Part shown: positions 43,880-55,257 of the stretch, piece by piece | How positions within the stretch are numbered: the stretch's first letter is position 1 | Layout: each line of letters starts with the position of its first letter | Source: Proteocatella sphenisci DSM 23131 | GTDB taxonomy: Bacteria > Bacillota > Clostridia > Peptostreptococcales > Filifactoraceae | Direction of reading: 5' to 3' | Length of the DNA: 64,000 nt | NCBI RefSeq assembly: GCF_000423525.1 | Contig: NZ_AUID01000001.1 | Span: 1 to 64,000, forward strand | The notes under the pieces: model-generated | Database searches by the model: none | Told to the model about the DNA's origin: nothing | The model's input: only the letters and a program-made list of their open reading frames with translations | Made by a program: the position numbers and the translations under genes

Positions 43880-45559
43880 TTATATACTCCTGTTGTTTTT
43901 GGATATCAGTTCTTTTGCATTATCAATTGTGGTTTTTGTAATATTTAGTCCACCTATCATTTTTGCCAGTTCTGTCACTCTCTGATCATAATCTAATTTA
44001 GACACTACTGTTTCGGTAGATATGTCTGTATCAAATTTTTCTACAAGATAATGCCTGTCCGCATAGCTGGCAATTTGGGGAAGGTGAGTAATACATAGCA
44101 CTTGTCTGTGCCTGCTTATTTCTTTAAGTTTATCACCTATGGTTTGTGCTGCAACGCCACTTACTCCCGTGTCAATTTCATCGAAAATAAGAGTTTCAAT
44201 ATCATCTGTTTCTGATATTACATTTTTCAAGGCCAGCATGAATCTGGAGATTTCTCCCCCAGACGCTATTTTGTTTATTGATTTAAGCACATCACCTTTA
44301 TTAAAATTAACCATAAACTCTATATTATCAGATCCAGCTTCATTATACTGGGTTTCATTAAAATCAATTCTGAATTGTGTATTATTCATTTTCAGCGAAC
44401 AAAGTTCTTTTATTATTTTTTCTGTTAATTCCAGGCCTATTTGTTTTCTTGAATTTGAAAGTTTCTCAGCTTCTTCGGATAACCTTATTTCGATTATCTT
44501 CAGCTCTTTCTTGTATTTTTCAATAAGCTCATCTCTCAGTATTATTTCTTCCAGTCTCTTTGATGATTTGTCTCTAAATTCAATGACCTTCTCATAACTG
44601 TTTCCGTATTTCCTGTATAGGGTATTTATTTTGTCTATTCTCTGGTTTAGCTCATCTATCAATGAAGGATCAAACTCAAAACTATTTTTCTTAGACCTTA
44701 TTTCATTTGCAACATCATCTAATCTATAATAACAGTCTTTAATTACATCGTTCCATTGCTTGATGTCCTTATCAAAGTCTTCAATCTGGTCAAACTTGTT
44801 AAGACTGTTTGAAAGTATAGATAAAACAGATTCCGAACTTCCATATATAGAGTCATAACTTGTTGACAATATGCTTTGTATCTTTTCTGTATTCTCGACT
44901 TTTTTCAGTTCTTTTGTAAGTTCCTGTTTTTCATCTTTTGATAAGTTTGCAGTTTTAATTTCTTCTATTTCATATTTAATCAAATCAATTTCTCTTTGTA
45001 ATTTACTGGGCTCTTCATAATTATTAAGCTTAGATATTTTCTTTTTCAAATCAATATATTCATCATAAATATTCTTATAAGAGCGTTTCTTATCATACAG
45101 AATTTCTCCGCCAAAGAGATCAAGAAGATTCAGCTGATTATTAGAGTTCATTATTTGTTCGTACTCGTTTTGTCCGTGTATGGTTATTAGCTGAGTTGAA
45201 ATCTGTTTTAATATAGACTTACTTACGCTTCGGTTGTTTATCCTGCTAAGAGTCTTACCTTCTGCGCTTATTTCTCTTGTTATTATTATCTCTTCTTCAG
45301 CATCGTCTATTCCAAGGTCGCAAAGCGACTTTATTATTTCAGAGTTTTTACAGCTGAAAACTGCCTCAATTACTGCCTTGGAGCTTCCATTTCTGACATA
45401 TGATCTATCACCTTTTTTCCCAAGCGCCATAGACAAAGCATCAATCAGGATAGATTTTCCTGATCCAGTCTCTCCTGTGATGATATTTAATCCCTCTTTA
45501 AATTTAATTCTATTTTCATCAATTAACGCAAAGTTTTTTATATAGATTTCATGTAACAT
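43880..45559 (-). CDS. recN: DNA repair protein RecN
   Basis: SMC-like ATPase acting early in double-strand break repair. Walker A TGETGSGKS is at residues 28-36; the long middle is coiled coil (about 150-370); the C-terminal half-site holds IASGGEISRFMLALKNVI (ABC signature), LIFDEIDTGVSG (Walker B) and CITHLPQIA with the switch His. At 559 aa it is standard. No SOS box was recognised nearby; it lies within the ispA-mtnN run. Start ATG has AGAGGT. tlyA lies directly upstream, a common clostridial order. Confidence 0.96.
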   Translation of the reverse strand: MLHEIYIKNFALIDENRIKFKEGLNIITGETGSGKSILIDALSMALGKKGDRSYVRNGSSKAVIEAVFSCKNSEIIKSLCDLGIDDAEEEIIITREISAEGKTLSRINNRSVSKSILKQISTQLITIHGQNEYEQIMNSNNQLNLLDLFGGEILYDKKRSYKNIYDEYIDLKKKISKLNNYEEPSKLQREIDLIKYEIEEIKTANLSKDEKQELTKELKKVENTEKIQSILSTSYDSIYGSSESVLSILSNSLNKFDQIEDFDKDIKQWNDVIKDCYYRLDDVANEIRSKKNSFEFDPSLIDELNQRIDKINTLYRKYGNSYEKVIEFRDKSSKRLEEIILRDELIEKYKKELKIIEIRLSEEAEKLSNSRKQIGLELTEKIIKELCSLKMNNTQFRIDFNETQYNEAGSDNIEFMVNFNKGDVLKSINKIASGGEISRFMLALKNVISETDDIETLIFDEIDTGVSGVAAQTIGDKLKEISRHRQVLCITHLPQIASYADRHYLVEKFDTDISTETVVSKLDYDQRVTELAKMIGGLNITKTTIDNAKELISKNNRSI

Positions 45560-45574
45560 AATTACCTCTTAAGT

Positions 45575-46381
45575 CTATTTATCCAATTTAAAATGTGCAC
45601 TTTTTACAACATTCTCCGCTTCTTGGTTTGTGTCAGTGATTTCATTCTCCGAGTTATTGCTTAATAACATAAGAAATTCTATATTTCCCTTAGGACCTTT
45701 TATTGGTGAGTAATCGAGGCCAGTAAGGTGCAGCCCGATTTCAAGAGCATGGCCTATGCACTTGACTATAGCTTTTAAGTGTTTTTCAGGATCTCTTACA
45801 ACTCCATTTTTCCCAACTTCTTCTCTGCCTACCTCAAATTGTGGCTTTATTAAAGCTATACATTCAAAATTGTCGTCTCCAAGCTCTTTGATTTTGGGAA
45901 GTACAAGTTTGAGAGATATAAAAGAGACATCTATGCTGAAAAACTGAATTTTATCTTCAAGATTTTCTAAAGTAACATTTCTTATATTAGTTCTTTCCAT
46001 AACTTTTACTCTGCTGTCGTTTCTTAATTTCCAGTCAAGTTGTCCATATCCTACATCAACAGCATAAACCTTTTTTGCTCCATTTTGCAGCATACAGTCT
46101 GTAAATCCGCCAGTAGATGACCCAATATCCATGCAGACTTTGTTATCAAGACTTATTTCCAATGAATTCATTACTTTCTCAAGCTTTAACCCACCTCTTG
46201 AAACATATGGTATAGCGTCATTTTTAATTCGGATTTCAGCTTCCGTGTCAATCAAAAAGCCGGCTTTGTCAATTACCATGTTGTTCACAAGAACTGTTCC
46301 TGCCATGATATTTTTTTTGGCTCTTTCTCTTGAATCAAAAAGACCTCTGTCAACAAGAATTTTATCTATTCTTTCTTTCAT
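45575..46381 (-). CDS. tlyA: TlyA family rRNA 2'-O-methyltransferase
   Basis: An S4 RNA-binding domain (residues 1-60, ERIDKILVDRGLFDSRERAKK) is joined to an FtsJ-like methyltransferase (about 65-245) with the SAM motif MDIGSSTGGFTDCMLQNGAKKV and a KPQFEVGREEVGK block. Mycobacterial TlyA methylates 16S C1409 and 23S C1920; the exact site here is inferred. At 268 aa it has normal length plus a ~20-residue polar tail. The name hemolysin used for this family is not supported by its enzymology. Confidence 0.93.
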   Translation of the reverse strand: MKERIDKILVDRGLFDSRERAKKNIMAGTVLVNNMVIDKAGFLIDTEAEIRIKNDAIPYVSRGGLKLEKVMNSLEISLDNKVCMDIGSSTGGFTDCMLQNGAKKVYAVDVGYGQLDWKLRNDSRVKVMERTNIRNVTLENLEDKIQFFSIDVSFISLKLVLPKIKELGDDNFECIALIKPQFEVGREEVGKNGVVRDPEKHLKAIVKCIGHALEIGLHLTGLDYSPIKGPKGNIEFLMLLSNNSENEITDTNQEAENVVKSAHFKLDK

Positions 46382-46396
46382 TATTATCCTTTCTGA

Positions 46397-46840
46397 TTAC
46401 AGCATAATAACTGCTATAAGCACTCCCAGTATACCACCAGCTATAACTTCTTTGGGTGTATGACCGATTAGTTCTTTCAATTTTTCTTCTTTAAATGTAA
46501 ACTTGTGTTCTTGTATATCTGTAAGCATTTGGTTCAAGATTTTAGCCTGTGCCCCAACTGCATATCTCACACCCGCTGCATCATACATTGTAATGCAAGT
46601 TACTGCAAAGGCAAGTGCAAATATTGGCGAATTAAATCCTTCAGTTATTCCAACAGCAGTAGTCATACTCGTCACTAAAGATGAGTGAGAACTGGGCATT
46701 CCCCCTGAACCTACAAATCTTGAAAAATCAACTTTTTTTGTCGAAATCAAAGTGAATATAACTTTTAAAAGCTGCGCTATAAACCATCCCCAGAAGGTGA
46801 CTTTTAGAACATCATTGCTAAATATCCCGTTTATTCCCAA
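46397..46840 (-). CDS. Divergent PAP2 family membrane protein (DUF212, YuiD-like)
   Basis: A 147-aa membrane protein with about four hydrophobic segments. VGSGGMPSSHSSLVTSM carries the SGxxSSHS-like phosphatase motif; VRYAVGAQAKILNQML and KELIGHTPKEVIAGGILGV hold further acidic and His residues. Relatives are called divergent PAP2 phosphatases; substrate unknown, but a lipid phosphate is plausible next to ispA, which makes prenyl diphosphates. Translation starts at TTG, eight bases after AGGAGG. Confidence 0.88.
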   Translation of the reverse strand: MGINGIFSNDVLKVTFWGWFIAQLLKVIFTLISTKKVDFSRFVGSGGMPSSHSSLVTSMTTAVGITEGFNSPIFALAFAVTCITMYDAAGVRYAVGAQAKILNQMLTDIQEHKFTFKEEKLKELIGHTPKEVIAGGILGVLIAVIML

Positions 46841-46856
46841 GTTTTTTACCTCCTAA

Positions 46857-47747
46857 TTAGTTTTTCCTTAAGACGATGAATCTTGCAAGTTCTTCAAGAA
46901 ATACACGATTTTTAGAATCGAATATATCTAAAGATTTAATTGCATCTTCAAGACATTCTTGAGCAAGCAGCCTTGCTTTTTCTATACCAAACAATGATAC
47001 ATAGGTTGATTTTTCATTTTCCTTATCACTTCCGGTGTTTTTTCCAAGATCTTTGCTATCTCCTACAACATCAAGTATATCATCAGCTATCTGAAACGCC
47101 AGTCCTATATTTTGGGCATACCGCTTTACTGCGTCTATTTCTTTTTCATCTGCTCCGGCAAGATATGCTCCAGCTATAACAGAGGCTTCTATGAGAGCTC
47201 CAGTTTTTTTGCTGTGCAGATATCTCAATTCCTCATAAGATATGGTTTTTCCTTCTGACTCAATATCTACAATCTGACCGGCAATCATACCATTTATTCC
47301 TGCACATTTTGAAATAACATTCATAGCTTTTATTGAGCCTGCTGAGTTGTTTTTAAGAATTTCATCAGACATTATCTCAAAAGCCGAATTAAGCAGTCCG
47401 TCTCCAGAAAGTATTGCAATGGCTTCACCAAAAACTTTGTGATTTGTCGGTTTTCCTCTTCTTAAATCATCATCATCCATAGCTGGAAGATCATCATGAA
47501 TAAGTGAATATGTGTGAATATATTCCACTGCGCACGCAAAGGCAAGTCCTGATGTATAATTTCCGCCCAGCATTTTCAAAGTCTCGAGTAAAAGCACCGG
47601 TCTTATTCTCTTTCCACCCGCCTCAAGGCTGTATATCATCGATTCAAATATTGTTTTTTGGGGTGTTCCGGCTATATGATCTATAAAAGAAATCAAATTT
47701 TCTTCAACGTCTTTTTTTGTAGCATTATATTGTTGGGTAAATTTCAT
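46857..47747 (-). CDS. ispA: Polyprenyl synthetase (farnesyl/geranylgeranyl diphosphate synthase)
   Basis: Chain-elongating trans-prenyltransferase. The first Asp-rich motif DDLPAMDDDD is at residues 85-94 with RRGKPTNH after it; the second is FQIADDILD near residue 220. EAGGKRIRPVLLLE binds the diphosphate. The insert of two residues in the first Asp motif (DDxxxxD) is that of bacterial FPP synthases. At 296 aa it is standard. xseA-xseB-ispA is a classic bacterial order, and IspH, which supplies IPP and DMAPP, is encoded at 13.5 kb. Confidence 0.94.
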   Translation of the reverse strand: MKFTQQYNATKKDVEENLISFIDHIAGTPQKTIFESMIYSLEAGGKRIRPVLLLETLKMLGGNYTSGLAFACAVEYIHTYSLIHDDLPAMDDDDLRRGKPTNHKVFGEAIAILSGDGLLNSAFEIMSDEILKNNSAGSIKAMNVISKCAGINGMIAGQIVDIESEGKTISYEELRYLHSKKTGALIEASVIAGAYLAGADEKEIDAVKRYAQNIGLAFQIADDILDVVGDSKDLGKNTGSDKENEKSTYVSLFGIEKARLLAQECLEDAIKSLDIFDSKNRVFLEELARFIVLRKN

Positions 47748-47775
47748 TCTTATCTCCTAAATTCATTTATTTAAT

Positions 47776-47804
47776 ATTATATCAAAAATTAATGTTATTG
47801 TCTT
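47776..47804 (-). promoter_or_regulatory. Candidate promoter of ispA
   Basis: Minus-strand -35 AAGACA (47799-47804) and perfect -10 TATAAT (47776-47781) have a 17-base spacer in the 59-base gap between xseB and ispA. It suggests that ispA and the genes after it can be expressed apart from the ctpA-uvrBA-xseAB group. Confidence 0.5.
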
Positions 47805-47806
47805 TT

Positions 47807-48004
47807 TTATTCAATTATTATATTTTCTCCATCTACGGTTTTTATACTTAATTCAAGATTTTTCAGTTCTTCCGAGCATTCATGATATAATTTGATTCCA
47901 TCTTTATATAATTCGATTGAATCTTCAAGTCCTATATTGCTTTCTTGAAGTTTTTTTATTATGGTATCTAGATTTTTTATTTTTGATTCATATTTAGTTT
48001 TCAT
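47807..48004 (-). CDS. xseB: Exodeoxyribonuclease VII small subunit
   Basis: Small subunit that binds the XseA large subunit several copies at a time. YESKIKNLDTIIKKLQ, GLEDSIELYKDGIKL and the YHECSEELKNLE helix fit the family. The ATG at 48004 (65 aa) has GGAGG five bases upstream, inside the end of xseA, so the genes overlap by 11 bases; an upstream start at 48016 is less likely. Confidence 0.93.
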   Translation of the reverse strand: MKTKYESKIKNLDTIIKKLQESNIGLEDSIELYKDGIKLYHECSEELKNLELSIKTVDGENIIIE

Positions 48005-49205
48005 TATTACCTCCAATTACTTTTGCAGTAACTTTACCATCGTAAAATCTTATGTTTATAATATAGTCTTTTTCAAGTTCTGATGATCTTGTTATGAGTC
48101 CGCGACTTTCGCTGTAAACGGTTGTATACCCTCTGTCAAGCAAATTAAGTGGATTAAGCGCGACCAGCTGTTCTCTTCTTGAATTCAAAATCAGATTGCT
48201 GGTTTCTATCATTCTGTAAATTTGATTTTGAAGGTCATATCTCATCTTATCAAGTTCTTCTTTATTTCTCATTAATGTAGAGAGTGGATTGTAAATCTCA
48301 ATAGTGTTTTTAATGTTATATAATTTTTCATAGTTTGATTCAAAGATTCTGCTGGCTTCACGGTTAAGGTGATTTTTCATGTTCTCCAGATCTCTTTTCA
48401 AAGTTAGCATTGATGGCACCGCAAGTTCGCCGGCCATTGAAGGTGTTGATGCTCTTAGATCTGACACAAAGTCTGCAATAGTAAAATCATTTTCATGTCC
48501 GATTGCCGATACTACAGGAATTTTTGAATTAAAAATTTCATAGGCCAGCTCTTCATTGTTGAAAGTAGAAAGTTCTTCAAAAGAACCTCCGCCTCGGGCT
48601 ATTATTATAAGATCTGGCATTTCTTTCTTATTAGCGCTGTTGAAATACTTGAGTCCTGATATTACATCCTCATACGCCCTGTCCCCTTGGACAAGAGCCG
48701 GGTATAATAAAATCTCCACTTTAGGAAATCTATTGTTTATCACATTATATATATCTCTTATAACTGCCCCTGTAGGAGAAGTTATAACGCCTATCTTTGA
48801 AGGGATATATGGTATTTCTTTTTTATGTTTTTGATCAAAAATTCCTTCTTTTTCGAGTTTTAATTTCAGCTCTATAAACCTCTTATACAATTCCCCAATT
48901 CCTGTTTTTTCAGTTTTAGAGACTATAATGCTGACATGTGCGTCTCTTTCATAGAAATTCACTTTTCCCTGACATATAATTCTGTCTCCTTCGTTCAATT
49001 CCTCCGTGATATAGGCATCAGCAAAGACTATACAGTTTATTTTGCTATTGTCATCTTTGAGCGTGAAGTATATATTCCCTCCAGAGTGAAATTTTAAATT
49101 TGATACTTCTCCTTCTACTCTTACACTCTGCGATATTGGATCTGCCTTTATGAAATTAGATATATAGCGGTTAAGCTCACTTATAGTAAGGGTACGCATT
49201 CTCAT
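47994..49205 (-). CDS. xseA: Exodeoxyribonuclease VII large subunit
   Basis: Degrades single-stranded DNA in both directions together with XseB. An N-terminal OB fold (VEGEVSNLKFHSGGNIYFTLKD) is followed by the nuclease domain with IGVITSPTGAVIRDI, LIIIARGGGSFEEL and VSAIGHENDFTIAD, then a coiled-coil region with a C-terminal NPLNLLDRGYTTV block. At 403 aa it is standard. The ribosome site (AAAGAGACG) is only moderate. 28 bases separate it from uvrA. Confidence 0.96.
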   Translation of the reverse strand: MRMRTLTISELNRYISNFIKADPISQSVRVEGEVSNLKFHSGGNIYFTLKDDNSKINCIVFADAYITEELNEGDRIICQGKVNFYERDAHVSIIVSKTEKTGIGELYKRFIELKLKLEKEGIFDQKHKKEIPYIPSKIGVITSPTGAVIRDIYNVINNRFPKVEILLYPALVQGDRAYEDVISGLKYFNSANKKEMPDLIIIARGGGSFEELSTFNNEELAYEIFNSKIPVVSAIGHENDFTIADFVSDLRASTPSMAGELAVPSMLTLKRDLENMKNHLNREASRIFESNYEKLYNIKNTIEIYNPLSTLMRNKEELDKMRYDLQNQIYRMIETSNLILNSRREQLVALNPLNLLDRGYTTVYSESRGLITRSSELEKDYIINIRFYDGKVTAKVIGGNNEN

Positions 49206-49233
49206 ATTATCGTCTCTTTCTTTAATGTGGTTG

Positions 49234-52065
49234 CTATTTATAAATATGTTTCTTTAAAAAATAACCAGTGTATGAATCTGAGTTTTCCATAACTTCTTCA
49301 GGCGTTCCTTTGGCTATAACTTCTCCACCTTTGTCTCCTCCACCTGGTCCAAGATCTATTATATAGTCTGCAGTTTTTATTACATCAAGGTTATGTTCAA
49401 TCACAACAACTGTATTCCCATTATCTGCAAGTTTGTTTAGCATCATTATCAATTTATCTACATCGGCTATATGAAGCCCTGTCGTAGGCTCATCAAGAAT
49501 GTACAGAGTCTTTCCTGTTTGCTTCTTGCTGAGTTCTGTAGATAGTTTTATCCTTTGCGCTTCCCCTCCGGAAAGCTGGGTAGAAGGCTGCCCCAGTTTA
49601 ATATATGATAAACCTACATCCACAAGTGTCTCCAGCTTTCTTTTTATAGCTGGTATTTTTTCAAAAAATTCATGTGCTTCTTCTACGTTCATGTTTAACA
49701 CATCAGAAATACTCTTTCCTTTATATTTGACTTGCAGCGTCTCTCTGTTATAGCGCTCTCCTTTGCATACTTCGCAGGGAACATATACATCAGGCAGAAA
49801 GTGCATTTCAATCTTCAATATTCCATCGCCCTTACATGCCTCGCATCTTCCACCCTTAACGTTAAAGCTGAATCTGCCCTTCTTATAGCCCTTAGATTTT
49901 GCATCTATCGTGGTTGCAAAAAGATCACGGATCGGATCAAATACGCCTGTATAAGTAGCTGGATTTGAACGAGGGGTTCTTCCTATTGGGCTTTGGTCTA
50001 TATCTATAACTTTATCAATTCTATCAAGTCCAATAATTTCTTTGTACTTACCTGGCTTTAATCTTGATCGGTTTGCATGATTTGAAGCCGCTTTATACAG
50101 TATTTCGTTTATAAGTGAACTTTTACCTGATCCTGAAACTCCAGTTACGCAGGTTAACACTGACAGAGGAAATTTTACATCTATATTTTTAAGATTGTTC
50201 TCTTGTACTCCTTTTATTTCTATAAGGTTCTCCCAATTTATCGGTCTTCTATTTTCTGGAATTTCAATTTTCATTTTCCCACTGAGATATTGGCCTGTAA
50301 GCGATTTTTCACATTTGAGCATCTCATCTACAGTCCCTTGAAATACTATTTCTCCTCCGTGAAGTCCTGCCCCTGGGCCAATGTCTACTATTTGATCCGC
50401 AGCATACATAGTATCCTCGTCATGCTCAACTACAATAAGAGTGTTCCCTATGTCTGTCAGACCTCTGAGTGTCTTTAACAAGCGTTCATTATCTTTTTGA
50501 TGGAGGCCTATGCTCGGTTCATCAAGTACATATAAAACACCTACAAGCGCAGACCCTATCTGTGTTGCAAGCCTTATCCTTTGAGACTCTCCACCAGAAA
50601 GTGATCCTGATTGTCTTGCAAGAGTGAGGTAGTCAAGCCCTACGTCTTTTAAAAAATTTAGTCTTTGATTAATTTCTTTTGTGATTTCACCTGCAATTAT
50701 TTCTTCGTTTTTGCTAAGCTTTAATGATTCCAGGACTTTTATATGTTCTCCAACCGAAAGTTCTGTTAGCTCAGTTATGTTTTTATCTCCTATAGTTACG
50801 GCTAAGACCTCAGGTTTAAGTTTTTTTCCATTGCATACCCTGCATGGACTTTCAAACATATAGTGCTCTATCTTTGTTCTTATGAATTCCGAGGGCGTTT
50901 CTTTATATCTTCTTTCCAGATTGTTTATCACGCCTTCAAAGGTTGATTCGTAAGCTCTGTAACCATCAGAAAATCTGCTTTCATAATTAAATTTAAGTTT
51001 GTCCTCTGATCCAAACAACAGTTTTTTCTTGAAATCTTCTGGAAGGTCTTTGTAGGCAACATCCATGGATACCTCGTTAGCCTCTGCCAAAGCTTTTATC
51101 ATACTAAAATATATACTGCTCTCACTTTTGTCGCTGGAAGCCCATGCCGCAACGGCATTTTCTCTAAGTGTAAGATTTTCATCAGGAACTACGAGTGAGG
51201 GGTCTACGTTTTTATTCATTCCCAGGCCATTACACTCTGGACAAGCCCCATATGGAGCATTGAAGGAAAATACTCTAGGAGATATTTCTTCAAGCGTTAT
51301 CCCGTGTTCAGGACATGCAAATTTAGTTGAGAACATCATCTCCTCTTTGTCAATTATATTTACTATCACCAAACCTTCAGTTAATTTCAGGGCCGTCTCA
51401 ATGGAATCATTTAATCTGCTTTCTATTGAATCTTTGATTATTATACGGTCGACTATGACATCTACATCGTGTTTTTTATTTTTTTCCAGATTTATTTCAT
51501 CTCCAATTTCAAGGTTTTCCCCATCTATTCTTATTCTTATATAGCCTTCATTTTTTATGGCTTCTAGCACTTTCTCGTGTCTGCCTTTTTTCCCCCTTAC
51601 TACTGGAGCTATTATCTGTATCCTTGAACCCTTTTCAATATCCATTACCTTATCTACAATTTCTTGAACTGTCATCTGCTGAATTGTTTTGCCACAATGT
51701 ATACAGTGAGGCACTCCTACATTTGCATAAAGGAGTCTCAGATAGTCATATATTTCTGTAACCGTTCCAACTGTAGATCTTGGATTTTTTGAAGTTGTTT
51801 TTTGATCGATCGATATAGCAGGAGAAAGTCCCTCTATATAATCTACGTTGGGCTTTTCCATTTGACCAAGGAACTGTCTTGCATACGAAGAAAGACTTTC
51901 TACGTATCTTCTTTGTCCTTCGGCGTAAATAGTATCAAACGCAAGAGAAGATTTTCCCGACCCTGACAGCCCTGTAAATACAATTAATTTGTTTCTTGGT
52001 AAAGTTATATCTATATTTTTCAGATTATGCTCTTTTGCTCCTCTAATTACTATCTGATCGTTCAT
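49234..52065 (-). CDS. uvrA: UvrABC excinuclease subunit A
   Basis: Damage-sensing ATPase of nucleotide excision repair. Two ABC modules: Walker A1 [10 protein letters not shown] at residues 31-40 and A2 [11 protein letters not shown] near 640; ABC signatures [13 protein letters not shown] and [13 protein letters not shown]; Walker [14 protein letters not shown] and [12 protein letters not shown]. Zinc modules are visible as CIHC, CRVC and CEAC...CEVC pairs. At 943 aa it is full length. Its ATG overlaps the uvrB stop, so uvrB-uvrA are coupled. Confidence 0.98.
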   Translation of the reverse strand: MNDQIVIRGAKEHNLKNIDITLPRNKLIVFTGLSGSGKSSLAFDTIYAEGQRRYVESLSSYARQFLGQMEKPNVDYIEGLSPAISIDQKTTSKNPRSTVGTVTEIYDYLRLLYANVGVPHCIHCGKTIQQMTVQEIVDKVMDIEKGSRIQIIAPVVRGKKGRHEKVLEAIKNEGYIRIRIDGENLEIGDEINLEKNKKHDVDVIVDRIIIKDSIESRLNDSIETALKLTEGLVIVNIIDKEEMMFSTKFACPEHGITLEEISPRVFSFNAPYGACPECNGLGMNKNVDPSLVVPDENLTLRENAVAAWASSDKSESSIYFSMIKALAEANEVSMDVAYKDLPEDFKKKLLFGSEDKLKFNYESRFSDGYRAYESTFEGVINNLERRYKETPSEFIRTKIEHYMFESPCRVCNGKKLKPEVLAVTIGDKNITELTELSVGEHIKVLESLKLSKNEEIIAGEITKEINQRLNFLKDVGLDYLTLARQSGSLSGGESQRIRLATQIGSALVGVLYVLDEPSIGLHQKDNERLLKTLRGLTDIGNTLIVVEHDEDTMYAADQIVDIGPGAGLHGGEIVFQGTVDEMLKCEKSLTGQYLSGKMKIEIPENRRPINWENLIEIKGVQENNLKNIDVKFPLSVLTCVTGVSGSGKSSLINEILYKAASNHANRSRLKPGKYKEIIGLDRIDKVIDIDQSPIGRTPRSNPATYTGVFDPIRDLFATTIDAKSKGYKKGRFSFNVKGGRCEACKGDGILKIEMHFLPDVYVPCEVCKGERYNRETLQVKYKGKSISDVLNMNVEEAHEFFEKIPAIKRKLETLVDVGLSYIKLGQPSTQLSGGEAQRIKLSTELSKKQTGKTLYILDEPTTGLHIADVDKLIMMLNKLADNGNTVVVIEHNLDVIKTADYIIDLGPGGGDKGGEVIAKGTPEEVMENSDSYTGYFLKKHIYK

Positions 52066-54029
52066 TATATTTTCCTTTCCAGCTCTCTTATTCTGTCTCT
52101 TACTCTTGCTGCATCCTCAAATTTAAGTTGTTCTGCAAGTTCAAACATTTTCTCAGTTAATTCAATTATTTCTTTTTCTATTTTTTCTGACTTTATAGTT
52201 TCTTTTACATTGTATTTCTTTCCTTCATCTGCTACAAGTGTAGAAATTTTATCTCTTATTTCTTTCTTTATAGTTTCTGGCGTAATATTGTGATCAATAT
52301 TATATTGCTCCTGCACAGCTCTTCTTCTATTTGTTTCGTTTATAGCAGCCTCCATGGATCTTGTGATCCGGTCTGCATACATTATGACTCTTCCCTGAGC
52401 ATTTCTTGCTGCTCTTCCTATGGTCTGTATAAGAGATGTTTCAGATCTTAAAAAACCTTCTTTATCAGCGTCTAAAATTGCAATCAGGGAAACCTCTGGG
52501 ATATCAAGGCCTTCTCTCAAGAGGTTTATACCTACCAAGACATCAAATATCCCAAGTCTTAAATCCCTTATTATTTCAATTCTTTGCATGGTAACTATAT
52601 CAGAATGCAAATACCTTACTTTAATGCCATTCTTTTCAAGATACTCTGTCAGGCTTTCTGACATCTTCTTGGTAAGAGTAGTAACTAATACTCTCCTGTT
52701 TTTAGACACTGCCTCGTTTATCTCGTGAATAAGATTATCTATCTGATTATTAGTTGGTTTGATTTCTATTACAGGGTCTAAAAGTCCTGTAGGCCTTATT
52801 ATCTGTTCGGCAAAGCCTTGGGAATTTTCCATCTCAAACTTTGAAGGAGTGGCTGACACGAATAAAATCTGATTTGAAACCTCAAGAAACTCTTCATACT
52901 TTAGGGGTCTGTTATCTATGGCAGATGGAAGTCTAAATCCATACTCTACCAGAGATTTTTTTCTGGACTGGTCTCCTGCGTACATTGCGTGTATTTGCGG
53001 CAGGGTAACATGAGACTCATCTATTATTATGAGATAGTTATCCGGAAAAAAGTCCATGAGTGTCAGGGCTCTTTCTCCAGGCTGGCGTCCAGTCAAATGC
53101 CTTGAGTAGTTCTCAATCCCTTTGCATGTACCTATTTCCTTTAACATTTCTATATCATATCTGGTTCTTTGTTCTATCCTTTGAGCTTCGAGGTACATAT
53201 CATTTTCTTTATAATATTTCAGCCTGTCTTCAAGTTCTGCTTCTATTGACACTATAGCTTTTTCTAGTTTTTCTTTACTTGTTACATAGTGTGAAGCTGG
53301 AAATATAGAAACATGTGTTCTAGTTCCAATAACTTCTCCTGTGAGATGATCTATTTCCACTATACGTTCAATTTCGTCTCCAAAAAACTCTATTCGTAAT
53401 CCTTTTACATCTGTATTGGCAGGCAGTATTTCTAATATATCACCCTTTACCCTGAATGTCCCTCTTACAAAATTCATATCGTTTCTTTCATATTGGATTT
53501 CAATCAGAGATTTGATTACCTCATCGCGATCTTTCTCCATTCCAGGCCTTAAAGAAACCATCATGTGTTTGTACTCATCTGGATCACCAAGTCCGTATAT
53601 GCACGATACTGATGCGACTATAATCACGTCGTCTCTCTCAAGTACAGATGCTGTGGCGCTGTGTCTTAACTTGTCTATCTCTTCATTTATGGATGAATCT
53701 TTTTCAATATATGTGTCTGTAGATACTACATATGCTTCTGGTTGATAGTAATCATAATAACTTACAAAAAATTCAACTCTGTTTTCAGGGAAGAATTCTC
53801 TAAACTCAGAATATAACTGAGCTGCCAGAGTCTTATTATGCGCTATTATGAGTGTTGGCTTTTTAGTTTGTTTAATAATATTTGCCATTGTAAAAGTTTT
53901 TCCAGAACCAGTCACTCCCAGCAGGGTTTGGAATTTATTATCATTATTTATCGATTTAACTATTTCTTCTATTGCTGCAGGCTGATCCCCTGTAGGCGAA
54001 AATTCAGATATCAATTGAAAATCCATCAT
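52065..54029 (-). CDS. uvrB: UvrABC excinuclease subunit B
   Basis: Helicase-like damage verifier. Walker [11 protein letters not shown] ends at Thr45; the beta-hairpin region [11 protein letters not shown] lies near residue 95; the DESH-type box is [11 protein letters not shown]; motif VI is [14 protein letters not shown]; a C-terminal UVR motif ([15 protein letters not shown]) binds UvrC. At 654 aa it is standard. GGAG precedes a double ATG. The start overlaps the end of ctpA by four bases. Confidence 0.98.
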   Translation of the reverse strand: MMDFQLISEFSPTGDQPAAIEEIVKSINNDNKFQTLLGVTGSGKTFTMANIIKQTKKPTLIIAHNKTLAAQLYSEFREFFPENRVEFFVSYYDYYQPEAYVVSTDTYIEKDSSINEEIDKLRHSATASVLERDDVIIVASVSCIYGLGDPDEYKHMMVSLRPGMEKDRDEVIKSLIEIQYERNDMNFVRGTFRVKGDILEILPANTDVKGLRIEFFGDEIERIVEIDHLTGEVIGTRTHVSIFPASHYVTSKEKLEKAIVSIEAELEDRLKYYKENDMYLEAQRIEQRTRYDIEMLKEIGTCKGIENYSRHLTGRQPGERALTLMDFFPDNYLIIIDESHVTLPQIHAMYAGDQSRKKSLVEYGFRLPSAIDNRPLKYEEFLEVSNQILFVSATPSKFEMENSQGFAEQIIRPTGLLDPVIEIKPTNNQIDNLIHEINEAVSKNRRVLVTTLTKKMSESLTEYLEKNGIKVRYLHSDIVTMQRIEIIRDLRLGIFDVLVGINLLREGLDIPEVSLIAILDADKEGFLRSETSLIQTIGRAARNAQGRVIMYADRITRSMEAAINETNRRRAVQEQYNIDHNITPETIKKEIRDKISTLVADEGKKYNVKETIKSEKIEKEIIELTEKMFELAEQLKFEDAARVRDRIRELERKI

Positions 54030-55222
54030 TTTTCTCCTTTTAATAATTTTTTAGCTTTTTCTATTTGCATCTCATAATCTTTTACTTCATAATCTGGTAT
54101 GACTCCCTTTTTGTGTATTGAGGCACCGTTTGGCGAAAAATACTCACTGGTAGTCAGTTTATATCCAGTTCCGTCCGCAAGATTGTAAGTGGTTTGAACT
54201 ATTCCTTTTCCAAAGGTTTTGACTCCCACCACTTTCGCACCAATGTGTTCTCTCAAAGCAAGTGTCATTGCTTCTGCTGCAGAAGCAGAGTTTTCGTTTA
54301 CAAGAATACATACCTCGCCTTCAAAAATTTTCTCGCTTTTTGAAATATATTTTATTTCTTCATCAGTTCTGTTTTTTATATATATTACAGTTTCTTTTCC
54401 TGTAAGATATCCCGTTGCTTCTACCAAAGAGTCTAAAAGCCCGCCGGGATTATCTCTTAAATCCAGTATTAGCTTTTCGATTTTTTCCTTGTTTAAATAT
54501 TCAATAGCTTCTTGAAAATAATCAGAGGTATCTTTGATAAACCTGTCTATTTTTATATAACCAATTTTGTCAATTACTTCATATGAAATTGCTCTGTCAA
54601 TCATCTTTTTTCTTTCCACATCAAGACTAATAATTGTTTCTTCTCTTTTGATCACAATTTTTATATGGGGGTAATCACCAAATATAATGAATTCTTTATT
54701 GTCTTTTCCAATAATATTTATAGCCTCAAAAATATTATCTCTATTTAATTTTACATCATCAATTTCCACTATTATATCACCCGGCATTATACCTGCTTTA
54801 TGTGCAGTTCCGGTTTCATCAACGGATATTATCTTTATTTTACCGTCCTCAAGTATTTCTATGCCTATCCCTATCCCTATCAAAATTCCTTTTTCGCTGT
54901 TTTGCTTTGTCTTTAACTCTTCTTTAGAGATGTAGTATGAGTAATTATCGTTGAGTGAATTAAACATACCTCTTATAGCGCCTTCTGTTAGTTCTTCATC
55001 ATCTGTTTCTTTGTAATATAAGTCCTCTATTTTTTGCTTTAATTCTAAAACTTTCTTCATCTGTATATATTCCTGATACTGGGTATTTGTTATTACCGCT
55101 TTTTCAAAGTAGGGTATCTTAAAACCAAATACAAGAGATGACAAAATAACAGCATTTAAAATAAATACTATTATAAAAACTGAAAGTAAAATTGTCCTAA
55201 AAACTTTATTATTCCTACTCAT
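54026..55222 (-). CDS. ctpA: Carboxyl-terminal processing peptidase (S41 family)
   Basis: Extracytoplasmic serine protease. One N-terminal membrane anchor ([19 protein letters not shown]) is followed by a PDZ domain (about 105-185, [33 protein letters not shown]) and the S41 domain (about 200-370) with the Ser in [18 protein letters not shown] and the Lys in [12 protein letters not shown], a Ser-Lys dyad. The ATG at 55222 (398 aa) follows GCGAGG; the TTG at 55228 is less likely. ctpA before uvrBA is a known clostridial order; in other bacteria the order is ftsX-ctpA, but no ftsEX is here. Confidence 0.92.
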   Translation of the reverse strand: MSRNNKVFRTILLSVFIIVFILNAVILSSLVFGFKIPYFEKAVITNTQYQEYIQMKKVLELKQKIEDLYYKETDDEELTEGAIRGMFNSLNDNYSYYISKEELKTKQNSEKGILIGIGIGIEILEDGKIKIISVDETGTAHKAGIMPGDIIVEIDDVKLNRDNIFEAINIIGKDNKEFIIFGDYPHIKIVIKREETIISLDVERKKMIDRAISYEVIDKIGYIKIDRFIKDTSDYFQEAIEYLNKEKIEKLILDLRDNPGGLLDSLVEATGYLTGKETVIYIKNRTDEEIKYISKSEKIFEGEVCILVNENSASAAEAMTLALREHIGAKVVGVKTFGKGIVQTTYNLADGTGYKLTTSEYFSPNGASIHKKGVIPDYEVKDYEMQIEKAKKLLKGEK

Positions 55223-55257
55223 TTCCAAGGCCTCGCTTTATTTGACTTATAATAACA

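Noticed and set aside
51065-51544. A 159-codon plus-strand frame inside uvrA
   Set aside because: It is antisense to conserved uvrA sequence and has the composition of a shadow frame.
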